The notes beneath the pieces were generated by a model. It made no database searches. It was not told the origin of the DNA and saw only the letters and a list, made by a program, of their open reading frames with translations. A stretch of 64,000 bases of DNA from Actinomycetes bacterium (lineage in GTDB: Bacteria; Actinomycetota; Acidimicrobiia; Acidimicrobiales; Palsa-688), in assembly GCA_021850325.1 (NCBI GenBank), contig JAJZMF010000045.1, forward strand, positions 1 through 64,000, written 5' to 3'. Each line of letters starts with the position of its first letter. Position 1 is the first letter of the stretch. Position numbers and translations under genes: made by a program. This document shows, piece by piece, positions 18,237 to 26,797 of the stretch.

Positions 18237-18959
18237 ATGCCTTCGGGTGGTGGCCCCGGGCCCCTGGCACTGGTCGGCTCAGGGGAGTACCTGCCCAGCA
18301 TGGCCGCCTTGGAGGCTTCGCTCCTCCAGGGCCGCCCGGGTCGCTACGTCCAGTTGGCCACCGCTGCAGTGCCAGACGGTGAGGAAGTCGTGCGCAAGTG
18401 GGAGCGTATGGGCCGCGAGCAGGCCGAGCGTCTGGGTGTCGAGGCCGTCACCCTGCCCGTACGCGAGCGGGCCGACGCCGAGCGGCCCGAGGTGGTGGCC
18501 ATGGTGGCCGGAGCCGGCCTGGTGTACCTCTCGGGCGGCCACCCGGCCTACCTGGCCCGCACCCTGGGCCGGACGGCGCTGTGGCGGGCCATCGTGGAGG
18601 CCTGGGACCGCGGTGCCGCCCTGGCCGGCTGCAGCGCCGGGGCGATGGTGATGGCATCCCGGGTCCCGTCGCTCTCGGGCCCGGCCTCGGACGGGGTGGA
18701 GGGGCTGGGCCTCCTTCCTCACCTCCAGGTAGTGCCCCACTTCGACCGGTTCGTGCACCGGGCGCCCGACCTCATCGAGCGGGTGTCACCCCCGGCGGGC
18801 AGCGGTGTCGTACTGGCCGGTGTCGACGAAGGCACGGCGATGGTCGGCGGCCCGGTCCACTGGACGGTGCGGGGCCAGGGCTCGGTGTGGCTGTTCGCGC
18901 CGGGCAGGCAAGAGCAGTACCGAGCCGGCTCTCAGCTGACTACGCCCGCCCGGCCCTGA
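18237..18959 (+). CDS. peptidase S51 (cyanophycinase/dipeptidase E-like)
   Basis: A 240-aa protein with the S51 fold signs: LALVGSGEYLPSM (oxyanion region), GAGLVYLSGGHPAYLARTL and the nucleophile elbow AGCSAGAMVMA with the catalytic Ser. The His/Asp partners are probably in VVPHFDRFVHR. Relatives hydrolyse Asp-dipeptides or cyanophycin; no cyanophycin synthetase is nearby, so the substrate is open. The start is uncertain: ATG at 18237 is taken, and an in-frame GTG at 18186 is possible. It is convergent with the PhyH gene (7-bp gap). Confidence 0.85.
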   Translation: MPSGGGPGPLALVGSGEYLPSMAALEASLLQGRPGRYVQLATAAVPDGEEVVRKWERMGREQAERLGVEAVTLPVRERADAERPEVVAMVAGAGLVYLSGGHPAYLARTLGRTALWRAIVEAWDRGAALAGCSAGAMVMASRVPSLSGPASDGVEGLGLLPHLQVVPHFDRFVHRAPDLIERVSPPAGSGVVLAGVDEGTAMVGGPVHWTVRGQGSVWLFAPGRQEQYRAGSQLTTPARP

Positions 18960-18966
18960 GGGCTGG

Positions 18967-19809
18967 CTACCAGGGCTCGACCCCGAGCAGTTTGCGGCCA
19001 AGCGGGCTCATCACCGCCAGCTGGGCATCGTTGTAGCGACGGGGCCCCGACTTGGGGTCGCCACCGTGGGCGTGGTCGCAACGGATGTAGCGGACGAAGT
19101 AGGCCAGCCTGGCCCTGGGGAGGCGGTTGTGCGAGGCGGCGTGGGGCATGAGGTGGTGCAGTACGGCGAAGTCCCCGGCGCGGCCGGTCACCTCCACTGT
19201 CTCCATGGGCGGCAGCCGCTTCCAGTCGTCGTACAGGTGGCGCCCACCCGGCCGGCTGGCTGACTCCTCCAGGACCCTGCGGTGGCCGCCGGGCACCACG
19301 TGGATCCCGCCTCCCCCCGGCTCCACGTCGGTCAGGTAGTAGCAACCCCCCACCTGCAGCTCCTCCGGCGTGCCGAGGAACTGGTCAACGTCCTTGGGCA
19401 CCGAGCAGTCGATGTGCAGGTTCTGGCTGAGAGCGTGGTCGGGCCCCGACATGTTGCGCATGGTGACGCCCACCGAACCGTCGAAGACACGCAGGCATGG
19501 CGAACCGAGCAACTGGGCCGCCACCTGGTAGAGACGCTCGTTGCAGAGCAGGGGCAGGAGGTCGGGCCCGTCGATGCAGTCGTCGAGCACCCCGCCGGCG
19601 CCCCGGCGGTAGGGCTTGAAGCGGCCGGCGTTGGCGTTCCACTCCCCGGGCACGCTCAGGTCGCGGGGCATCATGTCGAGCACCGCCCGCGAGTACACCT
19701 CCACCTCTCCGGCCGACAGCACCGAGGGCACGAGGATGTAGCCGTCCCTGAAGAACGCCTCCACCTCGTCCGGCCGCAGTGCCGTGCCCTCACCGGTTAC
19801 GGTCGCCAT
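18967..19809 (-). CDS. phytanoyl-CoA dioxygenase (PhyH) family protein
   Basis: A 280-aa Fe(II)/2-oxoglutarate-dependent oxygenase. EVEAFFRDGYILVPSVLSAG is the typical start; QNLHIDCSV supplies the HxD iron ligands; AVLHHLMPHAASHN supplies the distal His; and RLAYFVRYIR the 2-oxoglutarate Arg. GGIHVVPGGHRR is also typical. Substrates in this family range from fatty acyl-CoAs to natural products and are not predictable here. ATG at 19809 has AGGAGGTG at ideal spacing. It lies 108 bp downstream of the kinase gene on the same strand. Confidence 0.88.
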   Translation of the reverse strand: MATVTGEGTALRPDEVEAFFRDGYILVPSVLSAGEVEVYSRAVLDMMPRDLSVPGEWNANAGRFKPYRRGAGGVLDDCIDGPDLLPLLCNERLYQVAAQLLGSPCLRVFDGSVGVTMRNMSGPDHALSQNLHIDCSVPKDVDQFLGTPEELQVGGCYYLTDVEPGGGGIHVVPGGHRRVLEESASRPGGRHLYDDWKRLPPMETVEVTGRAGDFAVLHHLMPHAASHNRLPRARLAYFVRYIRCDHAHGGDPKSGPRRYNDAQLAVMSPLGRKLLGVEPW

Positions 19810-19917
19810 CCCCACACCTCCTGCGCCTGGCCCCCGGCGCAGCCTGGGAGCGCCCCGCCTCAGCCTATCCCCGGGGCCGTCTGCGTCCCGCAAGCGCCGC
19901 GGTCGGCCGGGCCGGTG

Positions 19918-21168
19918 TCAGTGAGCGCGAACACCCTGCACGGAGGGGGCCGTGCCGAAGCCGGCGGTAGCGCACCTCGCCCCGGTGCGGCCCGGGAGGG
20001 CCTCCGACGCCAGCACCAGGTCCACGTTGGCCACCCGCCAAGCAGAGCGTCGGCTGTACGCCTCGGCCTTGGCGACGTTGCGCGAGACATGCTGGGCCCA
20101 GGCCAGCACCAGGGTGGCCGCACGGGCCTGGCGTTCGACGCGACCACCCGGGGCAGCCTGCCCAGCCGGGGCGGGAGAGCCCCACCGGAGGGCCACGCGC
20201 TCGAGCTCGCTCCACCGCCCGGGGCCGACGAGGCCCTCCCAGGCCGGTACGGCCTCCGGCCTCCGCAACAGCCCGGTGACGACCTCACCCATGTCCAGGC
20301 CCAGGCGCTGCATCACGGTGGAGACGACGAGCAGCGAGGTGTCCCGGCCCAGGAGCCCCCGGGGCGACCCGGCACCCCAGTCCACCACGCCCTCCAGGAC
20401 CGTGCAGCCGGGACCGCCGAAGAGGAGGTTGCCCGGGCTGTAGTCCCCGTGCGACCAGCCCACCAGGACATCGGTGCCGTACAGCACCTCGGCCAGCACG
20501 CCCTCCAGGCGGGACAGTGACCGGACCTGCCAGGAACCGGCCCGGTAGAGCGAGCCGATGGCTGCCAGTGGCTCCCCGACCCACTCTGCCAGCAGTGCCT
20601 CGTCCGCTCTCGCCCTGGTGGCGGTGGCTGCGTGCAGTTGGGCGACGGCGTCCAGGGCGTTGCGCAAGGCCGGCGCAGCACTGGCCGGGGGCCCAGCCAG
20701 TGCCTTACGGCCGTCGACGCGGCCCCGGCGCCGCTCGACACTGACCGCCGGGAGCGCCTCCAGGTCGGCGTGCACGACCTCGGGCAGCAGGGCCGACCAG
20801 CCCCGGGCGCGGGAGTCGGCCGCTATGCGGCCCCGGACGAGGCTGTCGAGGCGCATCTCCTCAGCCGCCCTCGGCTCCGTGGCCAACTTGGCCACCACCT
20901 CCGACCGGTCACCGCAGGCCACCACAGCCACGATCAGGGCCGACCCGCTCGACACCACCTGGACATGCTGGCGTCCCTGGGCGCACCGGCCGCCCATCGC
21001 GGCCAGTGCCCGCGCCACCTCGTCGGCTCCCTCGAGGCGACGGACGCCCTGCGGGCCCCGGCCCGACAATGCCCGGGCCGACCACCACAAAGGCGCCGCC
21101 CACCTGCGCCGGGACGCAGAGCGCGCCACTAGTACCAACCGGCACCAGAGGTACCTGAGGTACGCCAC
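19918..21168 (-). CDS. APH/choline-kinase-like small-molecule phosphotransferase
   Basis: About 416 aa. The C-terminal half has the catalytic loop GWSHGDYSPGNLLF (HxDxxxxN) and the metal motif VVDWG, as in aminoglycoside/choline kinases. The likely ATP-binding Lys lies in SEVVAKLATEP. The N-terminal third is basic and not recognised. GTG at 21168 is the best start; it overlaps the upstream 989-aa gene by 40 bp, so the two are translationally linked. The substrate is unknown. The link to a PRTase/HAD fusion suggests it phosphorylates an intermediate of the same pathway. The start could also be further inside the frame. Confidence 0.7.
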   Translation of the reverse strand: MAYLRYLWCRLVLVARSASRRRWAAPLWWSARALSGRGPQGVRRLEGADEVARALAAMGGRCAQGRQHVQVVSSGSALIVAVVACGDRSEVVAKLATEPRAAEEMRLDSLVRGRIAADSRARGWSALLPEVVHADLEALPAVSVERRRGRVDGRKALAGPPASAAPALRNALDAVAQLHAATATRARADEALLAEWVGEPLAAIGSLYRAGSWQVRSLSRLEGVLAEVLYGTDVLVGWSHGDYSPGNLLFGGPGCTVLEGVVDWGAGSPRGLLGRDTSLLVVSTVMQRLGLDMGEVVTGLLRRPEAVPAWEGLVGPGRWSELERVALRWGSPAPAGQAAPGGRVERQARAATLVLAWAQHVSRNVAKAEAYSRRSAWRVANVDLVLASEALPGRTGARCATAGFGTAPSVQGVRAH

Positions 21169-24098
21169 GCTCCCCTGGGCGCCGGCACCGGGCCCCGGCG
21201 TACGCGAGAGCGCGGCTCTCCCCAGTACCGATAGCTCCTCCCCGCTAACAGCCGCGTCGGTGACCCTACCCATCCCTGCGCGAGTTCCATCACCAACGCC
21301 CTCAAATGCCGGCTGCCCGAGCTGTGGGTCGACAGCAGTGCCACGAGCTGCCGGTGCTCCGGCCCCATGCCGGGAGCCCTGCAGAGCGGGCAGCTCCCGG
21401 GCGCGTGGCCGAGAAGGGCGCCCACACCTTCGGCCACGCCCGCCTGGTAACCGGTACCGACCACTACCACTCCCCCGCTGTGCCGCAGTGCCGGGCTGCA
21501 GTTGGCAGGTGCCACTGCGATGGCGGCTGCCCTGAGCATGCCCAGGTCGCTCCGGCTGTCGCCCACGGCAAGACAGAGGAACCGGCCGGTTCCCTCGGTG
21601 CCCCCGGTGCCCTGCCGGCCCGCCGTCCCGACCAGGGCCCGCAGCCCGGCTGCCTTCTCCGTCCCGGGTAACAACATGTCGGTCTGGTTCTCGCCCCGGA
21701 CGACCTCCCACTCCCCGGCCAGGTCGCCGAGCAGTTCGTTGCCCACGGCGCGCCCGGGACCACGGCCCCGACGGCGCACCCTCACGCTGTAGGCGTGGAA
21801 GGGGCTCAGCTCCAGGCCCGGCGTACCTCCCATCTGCACGCGCAACTGCGCCAACCTGCTCGTCCCGGTGCCGTCGACCAGGGGGGTGACCACGCCGTCA
21901 ACAGCCCGGTAGGCTGCCGCCCCGTACTCGGCCGTCCCACCCGGGAGACCGAACGCGCTGCACCTCTCCACGACCTCACCCACCGACCGCCCGGTGGCCA
22001 ACAACGTCGGTACCCCGTGGGCACGGAGGGCCCGCAGCGCCATCGCCCCGGTGCCCGTCGTGGCCGAGAAGCCGAGCACCGCCCCCTCCAGGCACCCGTC
22101 CAGGTCGAGCGCGCAGGGGGCGACGGTGCCGCTCAAGGGCACCGTCGCCAGGTCGGAGAGGAAGGTGGCGGCAAAGAACTCGTTCACGGCCCGGCTAGAC
22201 GCCCTGGCCGCCATCTCCTCGTCCACCTCCCCCCGGCGCTCCAGGTCCCAGAGGCGGACCAGCCGGTGGAGCAGCCACCGCCCCTCGTCGGGAGCCTTGC
22301 CGGAGCGGTGTGCCCAGGCTTCGGCGTAGCCGGCGGCGCCCGGTGCCACCACCTCAGGTGCACCGTGGCCGGGGACCGCTTGCCCGGGCGCCACGGCCTC
22401 CTTGGCCAGCCCGGCCAGGTCCGCCTCCACCGCCGCCGCGGCCAGGTCATAGGCGGCGTCGTAGCAGGCCAGGTCGAAGTGCCAGAAGGCCCCGGTGGCT
22501 GCTCCCCGCTTGACAAGCCTGCCCTCGTCGTCGCGGTACCACAGGGAGTTGCCCATGCACCCGTCGATGACCGAGGCATCGGCCGTGACCAGCAGCCGCC
22601 GGGCCAGGGGCGCGAGCAGCCCCATGCGCAGGACGGGCAAGGGCCGGCCGGTGAGAGGTGCCAGCGCCCGCGAGGCCGCCTCCCAGAGCGGGAGCCGGCC
22701 TCCCATCGCCGGCGTGGGGTCCCCCTCGGTCCCCAGCGCCCGCCGGCGGAGGTCGACGTAGGCTGCCACCTCCCGGGCGACGGGTGGCTCATCCAGGTCG
22801 GCACCCTGCCAGCCGCCGGGTGGCTCGGTCATGTACACAAGGCCGTCCCCGAAACCGAGCACAGGCTCCACGGCGGGGCCCATGGCCCGGCTCACGGCCA
22901 GGGCGTGACGACCGAACATCCCGGTCCCGGTCCCCTCCACGACGAGCTCCATGGCCTCGACGACGCTGCTGCCCGGTGGCAGCAGGGCGATGTCGTAACG
23001 GGCCTGCACGTGCCGGCGCCCATCACCCACCCGCTGACGGGCGAGACAGGACAGGACCTGCGAGCCCCCCGCCAGGTGCTCGACCGCGTGGGCCACCTGG
23101 GCCGGCTCCAGTAGGCGCTGGACGTGCCAGTCGTCCCAGGGCAGGACGACGGCCGGGTAGCGCGCCAGGGCCGGGGCAGGCACCATGGCCGTCCCCGCCA
23201 GCGCGAGCAGCAGCGCCACCGCCGATGGGCCAGCGCCCATGCCCTCGAGCTGGGAGGCCACCCTGGCAAGGCTGCGGCCGCTCACAGGTGGGTCGTCCAT
23301 CAGCAGGGCGAGGCCCGGCCCCGCCGTGACCCTGGCCAGCGTGCTCCGGGCGGCCGCCGGGGGTGCCACCCCCGGGCGGAGCGTCACCACGGACACCTCG
23401 GCGTAGCCCTCCGCCCTCAGGCAGGCGGCAGCCAGCGGGGCGAGGTAGCTGCCCGATGTCCTGACCCCCACCACCACGATGGGCCGGGACCGGTCCGGCC
23501 AGCGCCCGGCCGCCCGCCGGACCAGCTCTCTCACGTCCTCGGGGTGCTGGTCGAAGCTGCGGAAACTGGAGGGCAGGCGCAGCACCTCCGACCTGGTACC
23601 CCCGGGCAGGCTGGCAACCCCACTTTCGGCGGCCTCCAGCAGCGCCGCCAGCACCGCCTCGTCCGGCCCCGGCTGGCCGACCACCGGGGGGGCCAGGGCA
23701 TCGCGCAGCCGGGCCAAGGCCCCCGACACTGAGGCCAGCGCCCTGCCCGTGGAAGTGGCCTCGCTCACGAGGTCCGCCCCGGCAAGGGCCGATCGGGCCG
23801 CCCTCAGGACCGCCCGGCGCGTGAGGCCCGGCGCCTCCATCTCCTCGACCAGCTGGCGCCACCACATGCGCCGCCCGGTGCGGGCAGAGCCCGCCATGAG
23901 GTCCTCGGTCACCTGTACCGCGGCTGCGCTCACGAGGTAGGCATCGAGCCAGTAGCCCTTTGCCACTGCCGTTCGGGCCAGCCCGGGAAGCCGTCCGAGG
24001 GGCTGCAACAGGTCCACCAGCACCAGCCCCCGGTCGTCGGGAGCCCCAGGGCCCGTCCGGCCCGGTGCCCTGTCGTCCGGCCGGCCCTCAAACGACAT
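21129..24098 (-). CDS. PRTase-like / kinase-like / HAD phosphatase fusion protein
   Basis: A 989-aa cytosolic protein with three parts. About 160-330 resembles a phosphoribosyltransferase: IVVVGVRTSGSYLAPL near 207 and a PRPP-loop-like LLMDDPPVSGRSLARV near 265. About 365-650 looks kinase-like: VVEGTGTGMFGRHAL (N-lobe) and VIDGCMGNSLWYR followed by FWHFDLACYDAAYDLA, where the catalytic HxD of true kinases is altered. About 660-900 is a HAD phosphatase: LDLDGC (665-670), ATGRS (701-705), Lys815, and VGDSRSDLGML. A CPLC pair (903-906) starts the C-terminal tail. ATG at 24098 has no ribosome binding site; TAAACT 9 bp upstream could be a -10, giving a leaderless mRNA. Similar PRTase, kinase and HAD sets occur in nucleoside-like metabolite pathways; that link is inference. 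Confidence 0.75.
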   Translation of the reverse strand: MSFEGRPDDRAPGRTGPGAPDDRGLVLVDLLQPLGRLPGLARTAVAKGYWLDAYLVSAAAVQVTEDLMAGSARTGRRMWWRQLVEEMEAPGLTRRAVLRAARSALAGADLVSEATSTGRALASVSGALARLRDALAPPVVGQPGPDEAVLAALLEAAESGVASLPGGTRSEVLRLPSSFRSFDQHPEDVRELVRRAAGRWPDRSRPIVVVGVRTSGSYLAPLAAACLRAEGYAEVSVVTLRPGVAPPAAARSTLARVTAGPGLALLMDDPPVSGRSLARVASQLEGMGAGPSAVALLLALAGTAMVPAPALARYPAVVLPWDDWHVQRLLEPAQVAHAVEHLAGGSQVLSCLARQRVGDGRRHVQARYDIALLPPGSSVVEAMELVVEGTGTGMFGRHALAVSRAMGPAVEPVLGFGDGLVYMTEPPGGWQGADLDEPPVAREVAAYVDLRRRALGTEGDPTPAMGGRLPLWEAASRALAPLTGRPLPVLRMGLLAPLARRLLVTADASVIDGCMGNSLWYRDDEGRLVKRGAATGAFWHFDLACYDAAYDLAAAAVEADLAGLAKEAVAPGQAVPGHGAPEVVAPGAAGYAEAWAHRSGKAPDEGRWLLHRLVRLWDLERRGEVDEEMAARASSRAVNEFFAATFLSDLATVPLSGTVAPCALDLDGCLEGAVLGFSATTGTGAMALRALRAHGVPTLLATGRSVGEVVERCSAFGLPGGTAEYGAAAYRAVDGVVTPLVDGTGTSRLAQLRVQMGGTPGLELSPFHAYSVRVRRRGRGPGRAVGNELLGDLAGEWEVVRGENQTDMLLPGTEKAAGLRALVGTAGRQGTGGTEGTGRFLCLAVGDSRSDLGMLRAAAIAVAPANCSPALRHSGGVVVVGTGYQAGVAEGVGALLGHAPGSCPLCRAPGMGPEHRQLVALLSTHSSGSRHLRALVMELAQGWVGSPTRLLAGRSYRYWGEPRSRVRRGPVPAPRGAWRTSGTSGAGWY

Positions 24099-24270
24099 AG
24101 TCGGACAAGTTTAGGTCGCGTGACATTATTCTGCTGGACGCCGTGAAAACCCCGGAACGGGTGTTCCTGGGATGTGGGCCGCTGCGTCCCGTAGCGGGCT
24201 TCCCCCCGGCGGCCGCCCAGGGGCAACGGGGGGAACAGGGGCCGCCCCGCCGGAGGCGCTCCTCGAAGGG

Positions 24271-24284
24271 TACCCTATGGGGTA
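24271..24284 (+). promoter_or_regulatory. CsoR/CstR-type operator overlapping a -10 and start codon
   Basis: TACCCTATGGGGTA is an inverted repeat TACCC-N4-GGGTA with one extra G, the G/C-block-flanked-by-TA form bound by CsoR/RcnR/CstR repressors. TACCCT (24271-24276) fits a TAnnnT -10 box and would place the start of transcription at or near the A of ATG 24284, whose first base is the last base of the operator. A repressor here would block a leaderless transcript. The regulator gene is not in the window. Confidence 0.6.
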
Positions 24285-24604
24285 TGACGACCTGCGACCT
24301 GGCACGAGCCCTGGCCATACCCGTCCTGGTGGGGTACCTGCTTGCGAGCTTCACAGGCGACAGCGCGCTGGGCTGGGCGGGCGGTGTGGTGGTAGGGGCC
24401 GTCATGCTGGCCGTGGACGTGCTCAGGCGCCGGAAGGGAGGCGCCGCATGCGGCCCTGCCTGCACGGCGCTGAGCCTTCGGCGCCCCTCCCGGCAGCACC
24501 GTGCCGGGCTCCCCCGGCCGGTGCTCGACCTCCCAGCCGGCCTCTCGGACCGCTCCCAGGCGTCGGAGCAGGCCACGGGGACCACTGCCGGCTCCCCGCG
24601 CTGA
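24284..24604 (+). CDS. small membrane protein under a CsoR/CstR-like operator
   Basis: A 106-aa protein. Two hydrophobic stretches (about 8-25 and 30-46) with RRRKGG after the second suggest a small hairpin membrane protein. Three cysteines are visible: Cys4 and the pair CGPAC just after the second helix. The C-terminal 45 residues are polar and possibly disordered, so the true gene could differ downstream. No family is recognised. The start is supported by its position at the edge of the operator/-10 element, not by a ribosome binding site. It may respond to copper or reactive sulfur if the operator reading is right. Confidence 0.5.
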   Translation: MTTCDLARALAIPVLVGYLLASFTGDSALGWAGGVVVGAVMLAVDVLRRRKGGAACGPACTALSLRRPSRQHRAGLPRPVLDLPAGLSDRSQASEQATGTTAGSPR

Positions 24605-24622
24605 TACCCCATAGGGTATACT
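24604..24622 (+). promoter_or_regulatory. second CsoR/CstR-type operator with TATACT -10
   Basis: ATACCCCATAGGGTAT (24604-24619) is an inverted repeat whose core TACCCCATAGGGTA is the exact reverse complement of the operator at 24271-24284. TATACT at 24617-24622 is a good -10 box and overlaps the right half-site, so a bound repressor would cover the promoter. It starts on the last base of the upstream stop codon and serves the Cys-rich gene at 24708 through a leader of about 80 nt. Confidence 0.65.
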
Positions 24623-24707
24623 GACAACGACCGACCGGGCACCCGGCGTGCCCAGCGGCCCTGCGGGGACCGCGGGGACCTCTGAGACGAAAGAAGGAAA
24701 GAACGAT

Positions 24708-24875
24708 ATGTGCCGTGCAGTCAAGTGCAGGACATGTGGCAAGACGACGTGGGCCGGGTGCGGCCAGCACGTCGACCAGGTCTTGCGTGGCGTGCCGGCC
24801 TCCCAGCGGTGCCCCGGCCACCCCAAGGAAGCCAAGAGCGGCGGCCTGCTCGACCGCCTCCTCGGCCGGCGCTGA
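24708..24875 (+). CDS. small cysteine-rich conserved protein (55 aa)
   Basis: The start MCRAVKCRTCGKTTWAGCGQ gives two CxxC-like sets (C2, C7, C10, C18) and a further RCPGH (Cys and His), enough to bind zinc or copper. The C-terminus is basic (LLDRLLGRR). I recall close relatives as a conserved hypothetical family in Actinobacteria, often near copper or stress genes; no function is established. ATG at 24708 has AAGGAAAG upstream, and the longer in-frame start at 24648 lacks one. It is controlled by the operator/promoter at 24604-24622. Confidence 0.82.
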   Translation: MCRAVKCRTCGKTTWAGCGQHVDQVLRGVPASQRCPGHPKEAKSGGLLDRLLGRR

Positions 24876-25018
24876 GCTTCACGGCACCACCACCGGGCAC
24901 CGGCACCGGCCGGCCCCCGCCGGGCCTTCCGGGGCCGTCCTGCTTGCCCTAATCTGGCGCAGGCCGCACCTATAAGGCGCGGGCAAAGGCCCCGGGCCAG
25001 CTCGAGGAGGAAGTGCCG

Positions 25019-26038
25019 GTGAGAGTCGTCGTGATCGGGGCAACGGGCCACATCGGCACCTACCTGGTGCCCCGCCTGGTCCAGGAGGGCCACGACGTCG
25101 TGGCCCTGAGCCGAGGTGAGCGCGCCCCGTACCTGAGCTCGCCGGCCTGGGACCAGGTCGAGCGGGTCAGCTCGGACCGGGCAGCCGAGGACGCCGCTGG
25201 CACCTTCGGGCCCCGGGTGGCCGCCCTGAGGCCCGACGCCGTTGTCGACCTCATGTGCTTCAGCCCAGGCTCGGCCGCCCACCTGGTCCAGGCCTTGGCC
25301 CCCATCGGGGCCTACCTCCTGCACTGCGGCACGATCTGGGTGCACGGCAGCGCGTGCGAGGTCCCCGTGCGCGAGGACGCACCGCGCCATCCCTTCGGTG
25401 ACTACGGCGTGCAGAAGGCGGCGACGGAGGAGATGCTGCTGGCGGCAGCCCACCGGGGCGACCTGCGTTGCACCGTGCTGCACCCGGGCCACATCGTGGG
25501 GCCGGGTTGGCGGCCGTTGAACCCGGCCGGCAACTTCAACCCCGAGGTGTTCAGCCGCCTTGCCCAGGGCAGGGAGCTCACCCTGCCCAACTTCGGGCTC
25601 GAGACCGTGCACCACGTGCACGCAGATGACGTGGCCCAGGCCTTCGTGCTTGCTCTGGCCAAGCCGGAGGTGGCCTCAGGGCAGGCCTACCACGTGGTGT
25701 CCGAACGGGCGGTGACCCTGCGTGGCTACGCCGAACGGGTCGCTGCCTGGTTCGGCCTGGCTGCTGACCTTCGCTTCGAGCCCTTCGCCAGCTGGGCCGG
25801 GGGTTGGTCCACCGAGGACGCCCGGGCCACCTGGGAGCACATCGCGCACAGCCCTTCGATGAGCATCTCCAAGGCGGTGCACGAGCTCGGGTACCGGCCC
25901 CGTGCCAGTTCCCTGGAGGCGGTCTTCGAGGCGCTGTCCTGGCTGGTCCAGCAGGGCGAGGTCTCCACTGGTGGCCGGGCCCCGGCCTGGGACGCCCCCG
26001 CTCAGGCACCCGGGGCGCCGGCGGGGGCACAGGCCTGA
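25019..26038 (+). CDS. NAD-dependent epimerase/dehydratase family protein
   Basis: A 339-aa extended SDR. VVVIGATGHIGTYLVPRL is the N-terminal dinucleotide motif; GDYGVQKAATEEML carries the YxxxK pair; HVHADDVAQAFVLAL and GQAYHVVSERAVTLRGYA are typical of sugar-nucleotide or sugar epimerase/reductase relatives. The active-site Ser is probably in LLHCGTIWVHGS. GTG at 25019 is preferred over GTG at 25013 because GGAGG then lies 8 bp away. Its substrate is unknown; it opens the carbohydrate region. Confidence 0.85.
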   Translation: MRVVVIGATGHIGTYLVPRLVQEGHDVVALSRGERAPYLSSPAWDQVERVSSDRAAEDAAGTFGPRVAALRPDAVVDLMCFSPGSAAHLVQALAPIGAYLLHCGTIWVHGSACEVPVREDAPRHPFGDYGVQKAATEEMLLAAAHRGDLRCTVLHPGHIVGPGWRPLNPAGNFNPEVFSRLAQGRELTLPNFGLETVHHVHADDVAQAFVLALAKPEVASGQAYHVVSERAVTLRGYAERVAAWFGLAADLRFEPFASWAGGWSTEDARATWEHIAHSPSMSISKAVHELGYRPRASSLEAVFEALSWLVQQGEVSTGGRAPAWDAPAQAPGAPAGAQA

Positions 26039-26055
26039 GCCGCGAGCCTCACCCG

Positions 26056-26090
26056 CTCAGTCCTCAGCCCCTCAGTCCTCAGCCGCTCAG
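26056..26090. repeat. 15-bp tandem repeat, 2.3 copies
   Basis: CTCAGTCCTCAGCCC (26056-26070) and CTCAGTCCTCAGCCG (26071-26085) plus CTCAG. It lies between two convergent genes and runs 4 bp into the end of the secreted-protein gene. No terminator-like hairpin is obvious here. Confidence 0.8.
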
Positions 26091-26797
26091 GCCCACTTCC
26101 AGGTCCTCTCGACGACAGCGGCCGTGGCGTGGTCCATGGCGGCAGAGCTTGCCGTGAACGTCAGGATGTAGAGCCGGGGCCCGTGCTCGACGTAGAGCTG
26201 GTAGCCGTCGACCCCGGGCTGGCGGCCTGCAGAGGCCTGAAGGTGCAGCACGTACCCGACCTCCACGGCCCGGCCCAGTGGGGTTACCCCGGCGCTGGCC
26301 GTGACAGCGCTGGCCCCGGCCTTGGTCAGCTCCAGCTCGACCTCCATCTTCATGAGCGAGGTGAACGAGCTACCGGTTGGCAGGCTGGGGTCGTAGACCA
26401 TGGCGATGCTGAAGTTGGGGAAGAAGCCCCCTGTGAGAGGCCCGACGGCGAACACCTTGAGGCCCTTCTTGCTGGCCGCGGACACCTGCTGGCTGAGGGC
26501 TCCCTTGAGGGCAGGGTCGGCCTTGGCCGCCTGGGTGAGCAGGGCACCTATGTCCTTGGCCTTCAACGGGATCGACGTCCACCCCTTGGGGAGCGAGAAC
26601 GACAGCCCGTACTGGGGGTAACTGACAGAGGCAGCAGCAGCGGGCAGGGCGGTGCCCAGCACGGCGACGGCGCCGAGGACGCCGGCAGCGAGAACCGAGC
26701 GTGCCCGGGACGCCACACCGGTCCGGACGGGCCTGCCCGGCCCACCGGACCGGGCAACAAGTGCCCCGCCCTCACTCGCAACCTGGACGTGGCGCAC
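26087..26797 (-). CDS. secreted protein of unknown function
   Basis: A 236-aa protein. After about 27 polar residues comes a signal peptide (RARSVLAAGVLGAVAVLGTA, then AxA-type cleavage near ALPAAAA). The mature part begins VSYPQYGLSFSLPKGWTSIP, a beta-rich start seen in PsbP/DcrB-like exported proteins of Actinobacteria, and contains no cysteine that would anchor it as a lipoprotein. GTG at 26797 has GAGGAGG close by. It is monocistronic and divergent from the FAH hydrolase gene. The function cannot be inferred. Confidence 0.75.
   Translation of the reverse strand: MRHVQVASEGGALVARSGGPGRPVRTGVASRARSVLAAGVLGAVAVLGTALPAAAASVSYPQYGLSFSLPKGWTSIPLKAKDIGALLTQAAKADPALKGALSQQVSAASKKGLKVFAVGPLTGGFFPNFSIAMVYDPSLPTGSSFTSLMKMEVELELTKAGASAVTASAGVTPLGRAVEVGYVLHLQASAGRQPGVDGYQLYVEHGPRLYILTFTASSAAMDHATAAVVERTWKWA

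Noticed and set aside
24275-25621. A 448-codon minus-strand frame across the operator region and the epimerase gene
   Set aside because: No recognisable sequence and it crosses two promoters and three supported plus-strand genes.
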